Shown: positions 52,532 to 62,424, counted from the stretch's first letter. The stretch is DNA of 64,000 bases from Methylobacterium oryzae (GCF_021398735.1 NZ_CP090349.1:1184501-1248500), one strand, 5' to 3'. Notes: generated by a model not told the origin, from the sequence alone. Translations and numbers: made by a program.

Positions 52532-54376
52532 CTACTCGGCGACCGGCAGGCGCTCGCCCCGGCTGCGGGGCTCCTTGCCCCGCGCCGTCTCGTCCAGCGC
52601 GTCGGTGAACTGCAGGTTCGCGAGCTGGGCGTAGAGCGCGCCCTGAGCCAGCAGGCTCTCGTGGGTTCCGGTCTCGACGATGCGGCCGTCGTCGAGGACC
52701 AGGATGCGGTCCGCGGCGCGGATCGTGGCGAGCCGGTGGGCGATCACCAGCGTGGTCCGGCCATGCATCAGCGTGGCGAGGGCGGCCTGGACGGCGCGCT
52801 CGGACTCGGCGTCCAGGGCCGAGGTGGCTTCGTCGAGGAGCAGGATCGGCGCGTCCTTGAGGATCGCCCGGGCGATGGCGATGCGCTGCCGCTGGCCGCC
52901 CGAGAGGGTCACGCCGCGCTCGCCCACCTGGGTCGCGTAGCCCTGCGGCAGGGCCGAGACGAAGCCGTGCGCGTTGGCGAGTTCGGCCGCGCGCCGGACC
53001 TCCGCCTCGCCGGCCTCCGGGCGGCCGTAGCGGATGTTCTCGGTGACGGTGCCGGAGAACACGACGGGGTCCTGGGGCACCAGGGCGATGCGGGCGCGCA
53101 GGCGCTCGGGATCGACCTGGGCGATGTCGGCGCCGTCGACCACGATCCGGCCGCCCTGCGGGTCGTAGAAGCGCAGCAGCAGCTGGAACACCGTCGATTT
53201 GCCCGCGCCGGAGGGGCCCACGATGGCGATGCGCTCGCCGGGCGCGGCCGCGAAGCTCAGCCCGCCGAGGGCGGCGTGTTCCGGGCGGGTGGGGTAGGCG
53301 AAGCGCACGTCCTCGAAGGCCACCGCGCCCCGGGCCGGCTCGGGCAGCGGCAGGGCCGGGGACGGCGCGCGGATCGCGGGCTCCGCGGCGAGGATCTCGG
53401 TGAGCCGCTCGGCCGCGCCGGCCGACATGGCGAGGTCGCCGTAGACCTCGGAGAGCTGCCCGAGGGCGCCGGCGCCGAACACGGCGTAGAGCACGAACTG
53501 CGAGAGCTCGCCGCCCGTCATCGTGTGGTTCAGGACGCCCTGGGCGCCGTACCACATCACCCCGACCACCGAGGCCGAGATCAGGAAGATCGCGACGCCG
53601 GTGAGCAGCGCGCGGGCCCGGATCGAGGCCTGGGCGGCGCCGTAGGCCTCCTCGGAGGCCGCCGCGAACCGGGCCGCCGTCGAGTCGGAGCGGCCGAAGG
53701 CCTGCATCGTCCGCACCGCCCCGACCGCCTCGGCGGCGTAGGCCGAGGCCTCGGCGAGCCGGTCCTGGGCCGCCCGGGAGCGCCGGCGCACGCCGCGGCC
53801 CGACACGATCAGCGGGAAGACGATGATCGGGATCGCGGCCAGCACCATCACCGACAGGCGCGGGCTCGTCACCACCATCATGGCGGTGGCGCCCACGAAC
53901 AGGAACAGGTTGCGCAGCAGGATCGAGACCGAGACGCCGAAGGCCGACTTGATCTGCGTCGCGTCCGCGGTGAGCCGCGAGACGATCTCGCCGGACTGCG
54001 CCCGGTCGAAGAACGCCGGATCGAGCTGGGTCAGCCGCGCGAAGACGGCGCTGCGGAGGTCGGCGACGACCCGCTCGCCCAGCGTCACCACCGTGTAGAC
54101 GCGGGCCGCGCTCGACAGCGCGAAGGCCGCGACGACCCCGAGCAGGGCGAGGAAGTAGGCGTCGATCACGTTCGAGCCGTCGGCGGTGAAGCCGTGGTCG
54201 ATGACCCGGCGCATGGCGATCGGGACGACCAGCGTCGAGGCCGACGCGCAGATGAGGGCGACGAGCCCCGCGGCGATCCGCGCGCGGTAGCGCAGCGCGA
54301 AGGGGAGGAGCGGCCGGAGGGCGCTCAGCGGGGCTCTGGGTCGGCCGGCCGCGGCCGCCTTGGTCTTACGGGCCAT
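52532..54376 (-). CDS. ABC transporter, fused permease/ATPase (MsbA-like exporter)
   Basis: 614 residues. Six TM helices (about 25-320) and an ABC ATPase: Walker A IVGPSGAGKST near 388, signature VTLSGGQRQRIAIARA near 490, Walker B ILLLDEATSALD, then the H-loop in IAHRLATIR. A homodimeric exporter of lipids, peptides or drugs; the substrate is not evident. ATG 54376 is preferred over a GTG one codon upstream because of GAGG spacing. Confidence 0.9.
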   Translation of the reverse strand: MARKTKAAAAGRPRAPLSALRPLLPFALRYRARIAAGLVALICASASTLVVPIAMRRVIDHGFTADGSNVIDAYFLALLGVVAAFALSSAARVYTVVTLGERVVADLRSAVFARLTQLDPAFFDRAQSGEIVSRLTADATQIKSAFGVSVSILLRNLFLFVGATAMMVVTSPRLSVMVLAAIPIIVFPLIVSGRGVRRRSRAAQDRLAEASAYAAEAVGAVRTMQAFGRSDSTAARFAAASEEAYGAAQASIRARALLTGVAIFLISASVVGVMWYGAQGVLNHTMTGGELSQFVLYAVFGAGALGQLSEVYGDLAMSAGAAERLTEILAAEPAIRAPSPALPLPEPARGAVAFEDVRFAYPTRPEHAALGGLSFAAAPGERIAIVGPSGAGKSTVFQLLLRFYDPQGGRIVVDGADIAQVDPERLRARIALVPQDPVVFSGTVTENIRYGRPEAGEAEVRRAAELANAHGFVSALPQGYATQVGERGVTLSGGQRQRIAIARAILKDAPILLLDEATSALDAESERAVQAALATLMHGRTTLVIAHRLATIRAADRILVLDDGRIVETGTHESLLAQGALYAQLANLQFTDALDETARGKEPRSRGERLPVAE

Positions 54377-54616
54377 CACGCCTCACGTGTTGTCGTTCTC
54401 CCGGTCCGCGGCGCTTGTGACCGGGGAGCGGCTGCGGTATAGGCCGCCGCTCATCCGATTGCGTGTGTTCAATGGCCGCGGGCCGCCACCACGGTCGGCT
54501 TGGACGTGCCGTTGCCACGAACCCATGGTTCGGTGCAACCGGTGACATCTTCCGCATTCCGGGCCGGGCGGCGCCTCCTGCGCTTCCCGCCGGCGTGCCA
54601 GACAGGGACCAAGGTC

Positions 54617-54865
54617 ATGGCGAAGGACGCGGCCGCGAAGGCCAAGGGGACCGAGCACCCCGATTACCACTTCATCAAGGTCGTGATGACGGACGGTACC
54701 GAGTACCAGACCCGTTCGACCTACGGGAAGGAGGGCGACACCCTCAATCTCGACATCGATCCGCTGACCCATCCGGCCTGGACCGGCGGTGAGCAGAAGA
54801 TGCTCGACCGCGGCGGCCGCGTGTCGCGCTTCAACTCGCGGTTCGGCAACCTCGGCAAGCGCTGA
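54617..54865 (+). CDS. rpmE: 50S ribosomal protein L31
   Basis: 82 residues. [25 protein letters not shown] and [13 protein letters not shown] are typical. There are no CxxC zinc ligands, so it is the zinc-free form usual in alphaproteobacteria. An intrinsic terminator follows at 54899-54928. Confidence 0.95.
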   Translation: MAKDAAAKAKGTEHPDYHFIKVVMTDGTEYQTRSTYGKEGDTLNLDIDPLTHPAWTGGEQKMLDRGGRVSRFNSRFGNLGKR

Positions 54866-54898
54866 GCGCCGCAGCCGTCACGGCGACGCTGTACGAGA

Positions 54899-54928
54899 CG
54901 GGCGGTCCCTGGCGGGGCCGCCCGTTTT
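54899..54928 (+). terminator. intrinsic terminator of rpmE
   Basis: An 11-bp stem (CGGGCGGTCCC with GGGGCCGCCCG, one G-T pair) with a TGGC loop followed by TTTT, 33 bp after the rpmE stop. Confidence 0.85.
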
Positions 54929-55229
54929 CGTGCGCGGCGGCGCGCGGCCGCGGGCGTTATCCACAGGACGGGTTTGCGAAGATCGGCGGGACCGCGACGC
55001 GAACCGCGCGTCCGGGCGCGCGAGCGGAGATGCGTCTTCCCCGACGGGCCGCGCCCGCGGTTCCCGTGGCCCGGATCGGCCGCTGCCCGCTCATTCAAAG
55101 CGCGGCCGGGCCGTCGTATCCTGCTCCGGTCACCCGCGCTTCGCCCGGACCCCGCGCCGGAGCCGAGGCGGGCGCCGCTGCCTGTCCGGGGCCAAGGCTC
55201 TCCGGACGCACTGCTAGGATCGAGATACG
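54929..55229. other. intergenic between rpmE and metQ, nothing recognised
   Basis: 301 bp without a supported gene. I looked for a SAM-II or SAM/SAH riboswitch ahead of metQ and saw none of their conserved blocks. Ribosome site of metQ is weak (AGGATCGAGAT). Confidence 0.4.
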
Positions 55230-56012
55230 ATGAGACGTCTTCTGCTGCTGGTCCTCGCCCTGGTCGGTCTGGCCGCCGCGCCGGCCCTGGCCGCCGACAA
55301 GATCAAGGTCGGCATCATGGGCGGGGATGCCGAAGTCCTCTGGGCGAAGGCCAAGGAGATCGCGGCCCGCGACGGGCTCGACATCAGCCTGGTGGTGTTC
55401 TCCGACTACCTGCTGCCGAACGAGGCGCTCCAGTCCGGCGACCTCGACGCCAACGCCTTCCAGCACAAGCCGTTTCTCGCCAACCAGGTCAAGGCGCGCG
55501 GCTACAGGATCGTCCCCGTCGGCGAGACGATCGTGACGCCGATCGGCCTGTACTCCAAGCGGGTCAAGGCCGTCGCGGACCTGAAGGACGGCGCGCTGGT
55601 CGGCATCCCGAACGACCCGTCGAACGGCGGCCGGGCGCTCCTGCTGCTGCAGGCCGAGAAGCTGATCCGCCTGAAGGACGGGGTCGGCCTGCTGCCGACG
55701 GTCTTCGACGTCGTCGACAATCCCAAGCGCCTGAAGTTCCAGGAGGTCGACGCCGCGCAGCTGCCCCGCAGCCTCGAGGATCTCGACGCCGCGGTGATCA
55801 ACACCAACTACGCCGTCGATGCCGGCCTGATCCCCGGCAAGGACTCCATCGCGATCGAGTCCAAGGTCGACAACCCCTACAACAACGTCATCGTCGTCCG
55901 CGAGGCGGACACGGGCAAGCCCTGGGTGCCGAAGCTGGTCCACGCGTTCCAGAACGACGCGATCCGCCAGATCCTGAAGGAGCAGTTCCCGGGCCAGTTC
56001 CCGGCGTTCTGA
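55230..56012 (+). CDS. metQ: MetQ/NlpA-family substrate-binding protein
   Basis: 260 residues. Signal peptide 1-22 (ending PALA-A) without a lipobox Cys, so the protein is soluble in the periplasm rather than a lipoprotein. The NlpA fold is clear: DKIKVGIMGGDAEVLW, SDYLLPNEALQSGDLDANAFQHKPFL, IPNDPSNGGRALLLL and NTNYAVDAGLIPGKDSI. The family binds D/L-methionine or related amino acids for MetNI. No metN or metI is adjacent. Confidence 0.85.
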   Translation: MRRLLLLVLALVGLAAAPALAADKIKVGIMGGDAEVLWAKAKEIAARDGLDISLVVFSDYLLPNEALQSGDLDANAFQHKPFLANQVKARGYRIVPVGETIVTPIGLYSKRVKAVADLKDGALVGIPNDPSNGGRALLLLQAEKLIRLKDGVGLLPTVFDVVDNPKRLKFQEVDAAQLPRSLEDLDAAVINTNYAVDAGLIPGKDSIAIESKVDNPYNNVIVVREADTGKPWVPKLVHAFQNDAIRQILKEQFPGQFPAF

Positions 56013-56078
56013 GCGTCGGGGCCGGGACGCCGGCCACGCGCGGCGGCGGCGCTCCCCGGAGCGTCGCCCGGCCCTCGC

Positions 56079-56609
56079 TCAGCCCTCGCTCATGCGGAAG
56101 GCCATCCGCAGCAGGCCCTGCTGCGCGGCTACGGGGCTCTCCACCGGCTGCGGCGTCGGCCGGTCCTCGGCGATCAGCGCGTCGAGGTGCAGGATGCGGC
56201 TGTGCAGGCGCCGGGCCCGGAGGATCAGCTGCTGCAGGCGCATCGGCAGCAGGTTGAAATCCTGCTGCTTCGGCGGCTCGGCGGTGCCGAGCTTGACCCG
56301 GTGCTTCTCCAGGAGGGCCTCGGCCGGGGTCATCTCGCCCTCGGCGACGGCGCGCTGCACCAGCAGCCACGAGGCGATCTGCATCAGCAGCGTGGTCAGG
56401 CGCATGCTCTCGGCCGCGTAGCTGAGCGTCGCGTCCCGGGACACGAGGCGCGACTCGTCGCGGCCCTCGCCGTCGAGATAGGCGGCCGTCTCCTCGACCA
56501 GGGTCATCCCGTCGCGGAACAGCGCCTTGAAGGCTTCCGAGTTGACGTAGGACCTGCCGAAATCGACCCAGTCCTGATCGTCCCGGAACGTGACATCGAA
56601 GCCGTTCAT
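56079..56609 (-). CDS. rcdA: RcdA homologue (DUF1465)
   Basis: 176 residues, all-helical. DUF1465 signature segments: FGRSYVNSEAFKALFRDGMTLVEETAAYLDG and ESMRLTTLLMQIASWLLVQRAV. In Caulobacter RcdA is an adaptor that helps ClpXP degrade CtrA at the start of S phase. The C-terminal ~20 residues are divergent. It is a single gene. Confidence 0.88.
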   Translation of the reverse strand: MNGFDVTFRDDQDWVDFGRSYVNSEAFKALFRDGMTLVEETAAYLDGEGRDESRLVSRDATLSYAAESMRLTTLLMQIASWLLVQRAVAEGEMTPAEALLEKHRVKLGTAEPPKQQDFNLLPMRLQQLILRARRLHSRILHLDALIAEDRPTPQPVESPVAAQQGLLRMAFRMSEG

Positions 56610-56788
56610 CTGCCTCTCCTGTGCCGTCCGACGGCCCGGCTCGTTCCGATCCGGGACGCTCCGTCCGTGGCTTTCGGACGACGCCGCAATCCTAGCGCCG
56701 ATTGGCCCGGACAGCAGGGTTCATGTTTTTTTAACCTTAACCCGCCGCCCGGGATCTGGAGAAGTGCCGCGGATGGCGGCACCCGCGC

Positions 56789-58924
56789 TCAGAACGAGGC
56801 GCGGATACCGCCGAAGACGCTGCGGCCGCTCCCGGGATAGAAGGCGGCCAGCGCGGCCGGGCCGCCCGCCGTCGCGGCGGCGTTGGCCACCACGGCGATG
56901 TCGGAGACGTAGCGGGCGTTCGTGAGGTTGCGGGCATCCACGAACAGGGCGACGCCGTCGGCGAGATCGAGGCCGGCCTCGACGCCGAGCAGGGCGTAGC
57001 CGGGCACCCGCAGGGTGTTGGCGTGATCGGCGAAGGCGCCCTGCGGCACCCAGTCGAGCGACGGCGCGACGTGGAAGCCGCGCGGGTGCCGGTAGCTCAT
57101 CACGGTGCGCAGCACGTCGGCCGGGATCCCGGCGATGCGGTTGTTGCCGAAGACCGGGTCGCCGACGAACCGGAAGTCGTTGTGGGTCCAGATCTGGGTC
57201 ACGCTGAGCCCGTCGCCCGCCGCCGCGAGGTCGCGGGCGAGGTCCAGGGTGAGCGCCGCCTCGACGCCCTGGTGGACGGAGCGGGGGGTGTTGAAGGTGG
57301 CGGCCGGGATGTTGAGGCCGGGATTGGTCGCGAAGTTGATCAGCTCGTCGCGCAGGTCCGACCGGTAGAGCGTCACGTCGAAGGCGAGGCGGTCGACGCG
57401 GCCGCGGGCGCCGGCCTCGTAGGTCCAGGCGCGCTGCGCCCGCAGGGGCACGAAGGTCGTGCTCAAGAGGTTCTGCTGCACGAGGTCGGAGAAGTCCGGC
57501 ACGTCCCGGGACCGGACGACGTCGCCGAAGATCTGGATGTCGGGCCGCGGCTGCCACAGCAGGCCGACTTTGGGGTTGACGCCCGCATAGGTCACGTCGG
57601 CGAAGCGCGGGTTCGGGTTGCCCGGCAGCCCGCCCTTGTCGCTGAAGGTCCGGTTCGACGAGAACGCCTTCGCGCCGGTCATCAGCGCCACGTCCGGGAG
57701 GAACCAGAATCGATTCTCGCCGTAGGCCTCGAGGCTCGAGGCGCTCTGGAGGGCGTTGAGCGTCTGCGCCCCCCGCTGCCCGCGGACGTTGACGAATTGC
57801 AGCGCGGAGTTCTGGCCCGCGAAGGCGCGCAGGCCCAGCACCACGTCGTCGCGGAAGCCGCCGAGATCGAAGGTCCCGGCCCAGTGCGGGCTGATCCCGT
57901 AGGTCCAGCCGTCCTGGTCGATCGCCTGGAAGATCGGGTGGTACAGGCTCTTGTGGATCGCCCAGGTGTCGACGTCGAGCTTGCCCACGTCGAGCAGGAA
58001 CGAGGTGCGGTTCGCGATCCGCTCCGTCTCGACCTTGCGGGACTGGTTGCCGGTGATCGCCGTCGGGTTGGCCAGCGTCGGGGTCGAGAGGCTCTGGCCG
58101 AGGGTCAGGGTGCCCGGCAGCTTCTGATCGGTGAGGTAGGTGCCGAGATAGAAGCGGGTCTCGATGTCGGGGGCGATCCGGTAGCCGATATTGGCGTTGA
58201 AGTTCTTCGTGGCCTGGGCCTCGTGGGCGCGGAACCCGTCGGAATTGGTCAGCGTCGCGTTGACCAGCCCGTCGAGCGGCCCGTCGATGCGGGACATCTG
58301 GGCCTGCTCGCGGATCGTGCCGAAGCTGCCGCCGTCGACCCGCAGGATGTTGGGCGCCAGCGCGGTGTAGGCCGTGGGCGTGACGGCGTTGACGGCGCCG
58401 CCGAGCGTCGTTGCCCCGAAGGTGAGGGCGTTGCCGCCCTTGTAGACCTCCACCGAGCGCAGGGCGAGCGGGTCCACCTGATAGAAGTCGCCGCTCCCGT
58501 CCGCGAGGTTGAGCGGGATCCCGTCCTGCAGTAGCTCCAGCCCGCGCAGGTGGAAGGCGCGGGCGATGCCCGAGCCGCGGACCGACAGGCGCAGCTCCTG
58601 CCCGTAGCGCTCCTGCACGTAGACGCCGGGCACGTCCTTGAGCACGTCGCGGAGCGTGTTGGTGTAGCGGTCCTGGAGCGCCGCGGTGTCGACGAAGGCC
58701 ACGGAGCCGACGGTCCCCGCGAGGGCGGCCCTCTGGCGGTCGACGCTCGGCACCGAGAGCGAGCCGCGGGTCTCGTGCGACGGCGCGTCCGTCGCGGCGG
58801 CGCCGACGACGCTGAGTTCGGACAGGGTGACCGAGGCGGCGGACGGTGCCTGGGCCGCGGCCGGCGTCGCGCAGGTGAACAGCAGGAGCGCGGCGCGTCG
58901 GCCGGCCCGGAACTGGCGGGGCAT
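56789..58924 (-). CDS. TonB-dependent outer-membrane receptor (probable copper uptake)
   Basis: 711 residues. Signal peptide 1-25; plug domain about 50-180 (RDVLKDVPGVYVQERYGQELRLSVRGSG); 22-strand barrel to the terminal Phe (GGIRASF). It is the last gene of a four-gene minus-strand operon with DUF2946, YcnI-PCuAC and a second DUF2946 (gaps 44, 37 and 42 bp). The context points to copper or a copper complex (e.g. a chalkophore) as substrate rather than a siderophore. Confidence 0.9.
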   Translation of the reverse strand: MPRQFRAGRRAALLLFTCATPAAAQAPSAASVTLSELSVVGAAATDAPSHETRGSLSVPSVDRQRAALAGTVGSVAFVDTAALQDRYTNTLRDVLKDVPGVYVQERYGQELRLSVRGSGIARAFHLRGLELLQDGIPLNLADGSGDFYQVDPLALRSVEVYKGGNALTFGATTLGGAVNAVTPTAYTALAPNILRVDGGSFGTIREQAQMSRIDGPLDGLVNATLTNSDGFRAHEAQATKNFNANIGYRIAPDIETRFYLGTYLTDQKLPGTLTLGQSLSTPTLANPTAITGNQSRKVETERIANRTSFLLDVGKLDVDTWAIHKSLYHPIFQAIDQDGWTYGISPHWAGTFDLGGFRDDVVLGLRAFAGQNSALQFVNVRGQRGAQTLNALQSASSLEAYGENRFWFLPDVALMTGAKAFSSNRTFSDKGGLPGNPNPRFADVTYAGVNPKVGLLWQPRPDIQIFGDVVRSRDVPDFSDLVQQNLLSTTFVPLRAQRAWTYEAGARGRVDRLAFDVTLYRSDLRDELINFATNPGLNIPAATFNTPRSVHQGVEAALTLDLARDLAAAGDGLSVTQIWTHNDFRFVGDPVFGNNRIAGIPADVLRTVMSYRHPRGFHVAPSLDWVPQGAFADHANTLRVPGYALLGVEAGLDLADGVALFVDARNLTNARYVSDIAVVANAAATAGGPAALAAFYPGSGRSVFGGIRASF

Positions 58925-58968
58925 GGTGTGGGATCCGTGTCTGGCGATCGGGAAGGCGGGGCGATCGG

Positions 58969-59409
58969 TCAGACGACGGGCGGGGCGCGGGCTCCGAGGC
59001 CGGGACGCGGGGGCGCCCGCGGGAGGGCGACGCGCCGCGGCCGGGCGGCGGCGGCCGCGGCGGGTCGGGCCACCGGCACGGCGGCGACGGTCGACGGCGC
59101 GGGCAGGGTGGCGGGCCCGGCCGCGTGGCAGGCGACGCAGCAATCCCCGCGGTGAGGGGCCGGCAGCTGTTTGCCGGCCGGTGCCGGATCGGTCGGGCCG
59201 CCGTCGGCGAGGCAGAGAACGTGGTCCGGCCCCGCGGCGGCGGAGGCCAGGCCGCCGAGGACGCCCTGGAGCGCCAGTGCGTAGAGGGCGAGGAGCGCCA
59301 CGATCCGGGCGAGCGCCCGCGCCGGCCCCGCGGGGGCGACCCGAAGGTCCGCGCGGCCGCGACGGCCGGGCGCCGCGGCGGCCCGGCCTCGTGGATCTGC
59401 TCGCGTCAC
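58969..59409 (-). CDS. DUF2946 family protein (copy 1)
   Basis: 146 residues from a GTG. A membrane segment (about 32-55: ALARIVALLALYALALQGVLGGLA) then a periplasmic part with HRGDCCVACH, whose Cys/His cluster could bind copper. DUF2946 proteins occur in copper-related operons; the role is unproven. It is a paralogue of 60464-60841, with the same helix and GDCC motif and a similar end (GARAPP). Confidence 0.78.
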   Translation of the reverse strand: MTRADPRGRAAAAPGRRGRADLRVAPAGPARALARIVALLALYALALQGVLGGLASAAAGPDHVLCLADGGPTDPAPAGKQLPAPHRGDCCVACHAAGPATLPAPSTVAAVPVARPAAAAAARPRRVALPRAPPRPGLGARAPPVV

Positions 59410-59446
59410 GGCTGTCGCCCGGCGGCCGAAGCTCCGTCCCGGGCGG

Positions 59447-60421
59447 CTAGTGCTGGTGCTGGTGCTGGCCGCCCGGCGCGCCCGCGCCGATCGGCGCCAC
59501 CGTGAACGTCACCGGCACGGCGCCGGCGCGCTGGAAGGTGAGCGTCCCCGCGACGGTCTCGCCCGCCTTCGGCGCGCCGGTCAGGTCCTCGAACATGAGG
59601 TGATAGCCGCCGGGCTTCAGCTCCACGGTCTCGCCGGGCTTGATGGTCAGGCCGTTCGTGACCGGCGCCATCTTCATGACGCCGCCCTCCATCGACATGG
59701 AGTGGATGTCGCTGCTCTTGGCGAACGGCACCGTGGCGCCCGTGAGCGTGTCCGGGACGCTCCCCGTGTTGGTGATGCGCACGTACCCGCCGGCGACCTT
59801 GGCGCCGTTCGGCGTGGCGCGCAGCCACGGCGTCTCGATCGTCAGGTCAGCGGCCTTCACGGTCGTCGCGGCCGCGGCCGTCCCCGCGGCCGGCGCGCCG
59901 CCCGCCTGGGCGACCTGGACGATCCGGAAGGACGGCGCGGCCGCCTTCAGGTCGTGGGCGTCCTGACCGGCCTTGGGGATCTCCGACCAGGAATAGCTGC
60001 CCTCCGCGCAATCCTGCTGGACCGGGACGTAGACGGTCGCGCCGGGCTCGAAGGTGCCGGCGACCTGCGCCAGGAAGGTGAACTCGTCGACCTGATCGTC
60101 CGGAAGGGAGCCGCCGCTCCACGTGATCGACGTCACGCCCTCCGCGGCCGTGCCGTGATGGGTCGCGTAGGTCTTGGCGTAGGGTCCGCGCGTCGTCGCG
60201 AGGGTCCAGCCGGGTTTCGGCATCGGCTTGGCGCCGATCAGGCCCTCCGGGATGGTGACGCTCACGCGCGTCGTCGGCTTGCCGTTGCAGCCGTGCATGA
60301 TCTGGACGACGCCGCGATACGAGGCGCCGGGGGCTGCCTGCTTGCGTTCCAGCACCGCGTGGGCCTGCGCCGCGGAGGCGAGCAGCCCGAGGCCGAGGGC
60401 GGCCGAGACAAGGGTCTTCAT
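59447..60421 (-). CDS. YcnI-like (DUF1775) - PCuAC copper chaperone fusion
   Basis: 324 residues. After the signal peptide (1-20) the mature protein begins with His21, the copper ligand of YcnI proteins; DUF1775 runs to about 160 and includes HGCNGKPT. The PCuAC domain (about 190-312) has His240, Met251, His274 and Met276 in the H-M-X-HxM copper pattern. A His-rich tail (GGQHQHQH) ends it. It probably carries periplasmic Cu(I)/Cu(II) for oxidase assembly. Usually the two domains are separate proteins. Confidence 0.9.
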   Translation of the reverse strand: MKTLVSAALGLGLLASAAQAHAVLERKQAAPGASYRGVVQIMHGCNGKPTTRVSVTIPEGLIGAKPMPKPGWTLATTRGPYAKTYATHHGTAAEGVTSITWSGGSLPDDQVDEFTFLAQVAGTFEPGATVYVPVQQDCAEGSYSWSEIPKAGQDAHDLKAAAPSFRIVQVAQAGGAPAAGTAAAATTVKAADLTIETPWLRATPNGAKVAGGYVRITNTGSVPDTLTGATVPFAKSSDIHSMSMEGGVMKMAPVTNGLTIKPGETVELKPGGYHLMFEDLTGAPKAGETVAGTLTFQRAGAVPVTFTVAPIGAGAPGGQHQHQH

Positions 60422-60463
60422 GGGAATACATCCGTCCTGAGGGATCCGAGAGGTGGTGATCGC

Positions 60464-60841
60464 TCAGGCGGTCGGCGGCCCCCTCGGGGACGCAATGGTG
60501 CCGGGCGGCGCGCGGGCGCCGACGCTCCGGTTGAGGGGCCAGGCCGGCCGCAGGTCCGCGGTCGCGACCCATCGGAAGCCGACGGACGGGGGGCGCGGCG
60601 GGAGCGCCGGGCCGGTGGCCTGGGCCGCCGTGCAGCAATCGCCGTGGTCGTGGGGGACGGGCGCGCCCGATGGAGCGGACGCGTCGGCATGCTGCGCGCA
60701 GAGGCCGTCGGTCGCCGCCGGCACCGGCATCAGGCCGCCGAGAAAGGCCTGGAGCAGCAGGGCGTAGAGCGCCAGCAGGGCGACGACGGCCCGCAGGGCC
60801 GGCCCGACACGTCGATCCGAAAGGGCCTCGCCCGAATCCAT
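60464..60841 (-). CDS. DUF2946 family protein (copy 2)
   Basis: 125 residues. Membrane segment about 15-38 (AVVALLALYALLLQAFLGGL), then HDHGDCCTAAQ and a C-terminal SVGARAPPG. A GGGAGC ribosome site precedes the ATG. First gene of the four-gene copper operon. Together with copy 1 it flanks the YcnI-PCuAC gene. Confidence 0.78.
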   Translation of the reverse strand: MDSGEALSDRRVGPALRAVVALLALYALLLQAFLGGLMPVPAATDGLCAQHADASAPSGAPVPHDHGDCCTAAQATGPALPPRPPSVGFRWVATADLRPAWPLNRSVGARAPPGTIASPRGPPTA

Positions 60842-61070
60842 GCTGCTCCCGCGCGCCGTCCGAACCGGACCGCTATGGCATCCCTGCCACACCGGCGCGG
60901 CGATGGCTGTTGCCAGGGTGCCGCAGACGGACGCCGCGTGCGCTGGCGCACGGCGATGCCACATTCCGGCCCCTTCGATAGGGAGTCTTAACGCCATCCC
61001 GACACCGTGGCGCCCGAGACAATCCGCTCCCGTCACGACCTGACGAACCCCGGACCAGAGCCAGCGACCG

Positions 61071-62369
61071 ATGCGCAAGAAGGCACAAAACCGGTTCCCC
61101 GCGATCCTCGGCGTCGCCGCCCTCGGCGCGCTCGGCATCGGCGGCGCCCAAGCCCGCGATCAGGGCAACTATGCCCAGGCCGAGTGGGCGCAGGACTACG
61201 CCTCACCCGCCGGCATGCAGGTGCAGCGCGAGACGGTGCCGATCCTCTCGCCCCAGACCGTGACGTCCACCGAGCAGATGGTGGAGCGCTACAAGGACAT
61301 CGTCGCCCGCGGTGGCTGGCGGCAGGTTTCCGGCGCCGACCACCTGCGGATCGGCTCGCGCGGCCCGGCCGTGGCGGCCATCCGCCAGCGCCTGATCGTC
61401 ACCGGCGACCTCGATCCGGCCGCGGGCGGCTCGGGCGTGTACGATTCGTACGTCGCCGCGGGCGTGAAGCGGTTCCAGGCCCGGCACGGCCTCAGCCAGA
61501 CCGGCGCGATGACGATGGCCACCCAGCAGGCCATGAACGTGCCCGCCGACGTGCGTCTGCGCCAGCTCGAGATCAACGTCGTGCGCCTGCGCTCCTACTC
61601 GGGCGATCTCGGCCGGCGCTTCGTGATCACCAACATCCCGGCCGCGCTCGTCGAGACGGTCGAGAACGGTCAGGTCGTCACGCTCCACGCCGCCGGCGTG
61701 GGCAAGATCGACCGCCAGTCGCCGATCATGAATACCAAGGCGACGCAGATCAATTTCAACCCGACCTGGACGGTCCCGGCTTCCATCGTGAAGAAGGACC
61801 TGATCCCGAAGATGCAGAAGGATCCGAACTACCTCACGGACAACAAGATCCGGATCCTGTCGAACGGCTCCGAGGTCTCGCCGAAGTCGGTGAACTGGTT
61901 CTCGGACGAGGGCACCCGCTACACCTACCGGCAGGATTCGGGCGCCGACTTCAACTCGATGGGCATCGTCCGCATCAACATCCCGAACCCCTACGGCGTG
62001 TTCATGCACGACACGAACACCAAGGGCGTGTTCGGCGACGATTTCCGCTTCATCTCCTCAGGCTGCGTGCGCGTGCAGAACGTGCGCGAGTACATCACGT
62101 GGCTGCTGAAGGACACGCCCGGCTGGGACCGTCAGAAGGTCGAGGAGGCGATCGAGAGCGGCAAGCGCATCGACGCCAACATCTCCCAGCCGGTGCCGGT
62201 CTACTGGACCTACATCACCGCCTGGTCGACCCCGGACGGCATCGTCCAGTTCCGCGACGACATCTACAAGCGTGACGGCGTGAACGTGCCCTCGACCATC
62301 GGCGCGCCGACCCCGGTCGCCAGCGCCGAGCCGATGCCGCAGACCTTCGAGCCCGGCGACGAGGAGTAG
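61071..62369 (+). CDS. L,D-transpeptidase (YcbB/LdtD-like)
   Basis: 432 residues. Signal peptide 1-28; PG-binding-1 domain about 92-157 (LRIGSRGPAVAAIRQRL); YkuD catalytic domain about 185-345 with His313 (VFMHDTNT) and Cys332 (SSGCVRVQN). It forms 3-3 crosslinks in peptidoglycan and attaches lipoproteins in some species. It starts 230 bp from the divergent copper operon. A perfect hairpin terminator follows. Confidence 0.93.
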   Translation: MRKKAQNRFPAILGVAALGALGIGGAQARDQGNYAQAEWAQDYASPAGMQVQRETVPILSPQTVTSTEQMVERYKDIVARGGWRQVSGADHLRIGSRGPAVAAIRQRLIVTGDLDPAAGGSGVYDSYVAAGVKRFQARHGLSQTGAMTMATQQAMNVPADVRLRQLEINVVRLRSYSGDLGRRFVITNIPAALVETVENGQVVTLHAAGVGKIDRQSPIMNTKATQINFNPTWTVPASIVKKDLIPKMQKDPNYLTDNKIRILSNGSEVSPKSVNWFSDEGTRYTYRQDSGADFNSMGIVRINIPNPYGVFMHDTNTKGVFGDDFRFISSGCVRVQNVREYITWLLKDTPGWDRQKVEEAIESGKRIDANISQPVPVYWTYITAWSTPDGIVQFRDDIYKRDGVNVPSTIGAPTPVASAEPMPQTFEPGDEE

Positions 62370-62424
62370 TCGGACCCGCGGGCGCCGGCCGCTCCCAGCG
62401 ACGCCCGCCCGTCGAACCCGATCC

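Noticed and set aside
54929..55229. SAM-type riboswitch ahead of metQ
   Set aside because: None of the conserved SAM-II, SAM-IV or SAM/SAH blocks could be found by eye; covariance models were not run.
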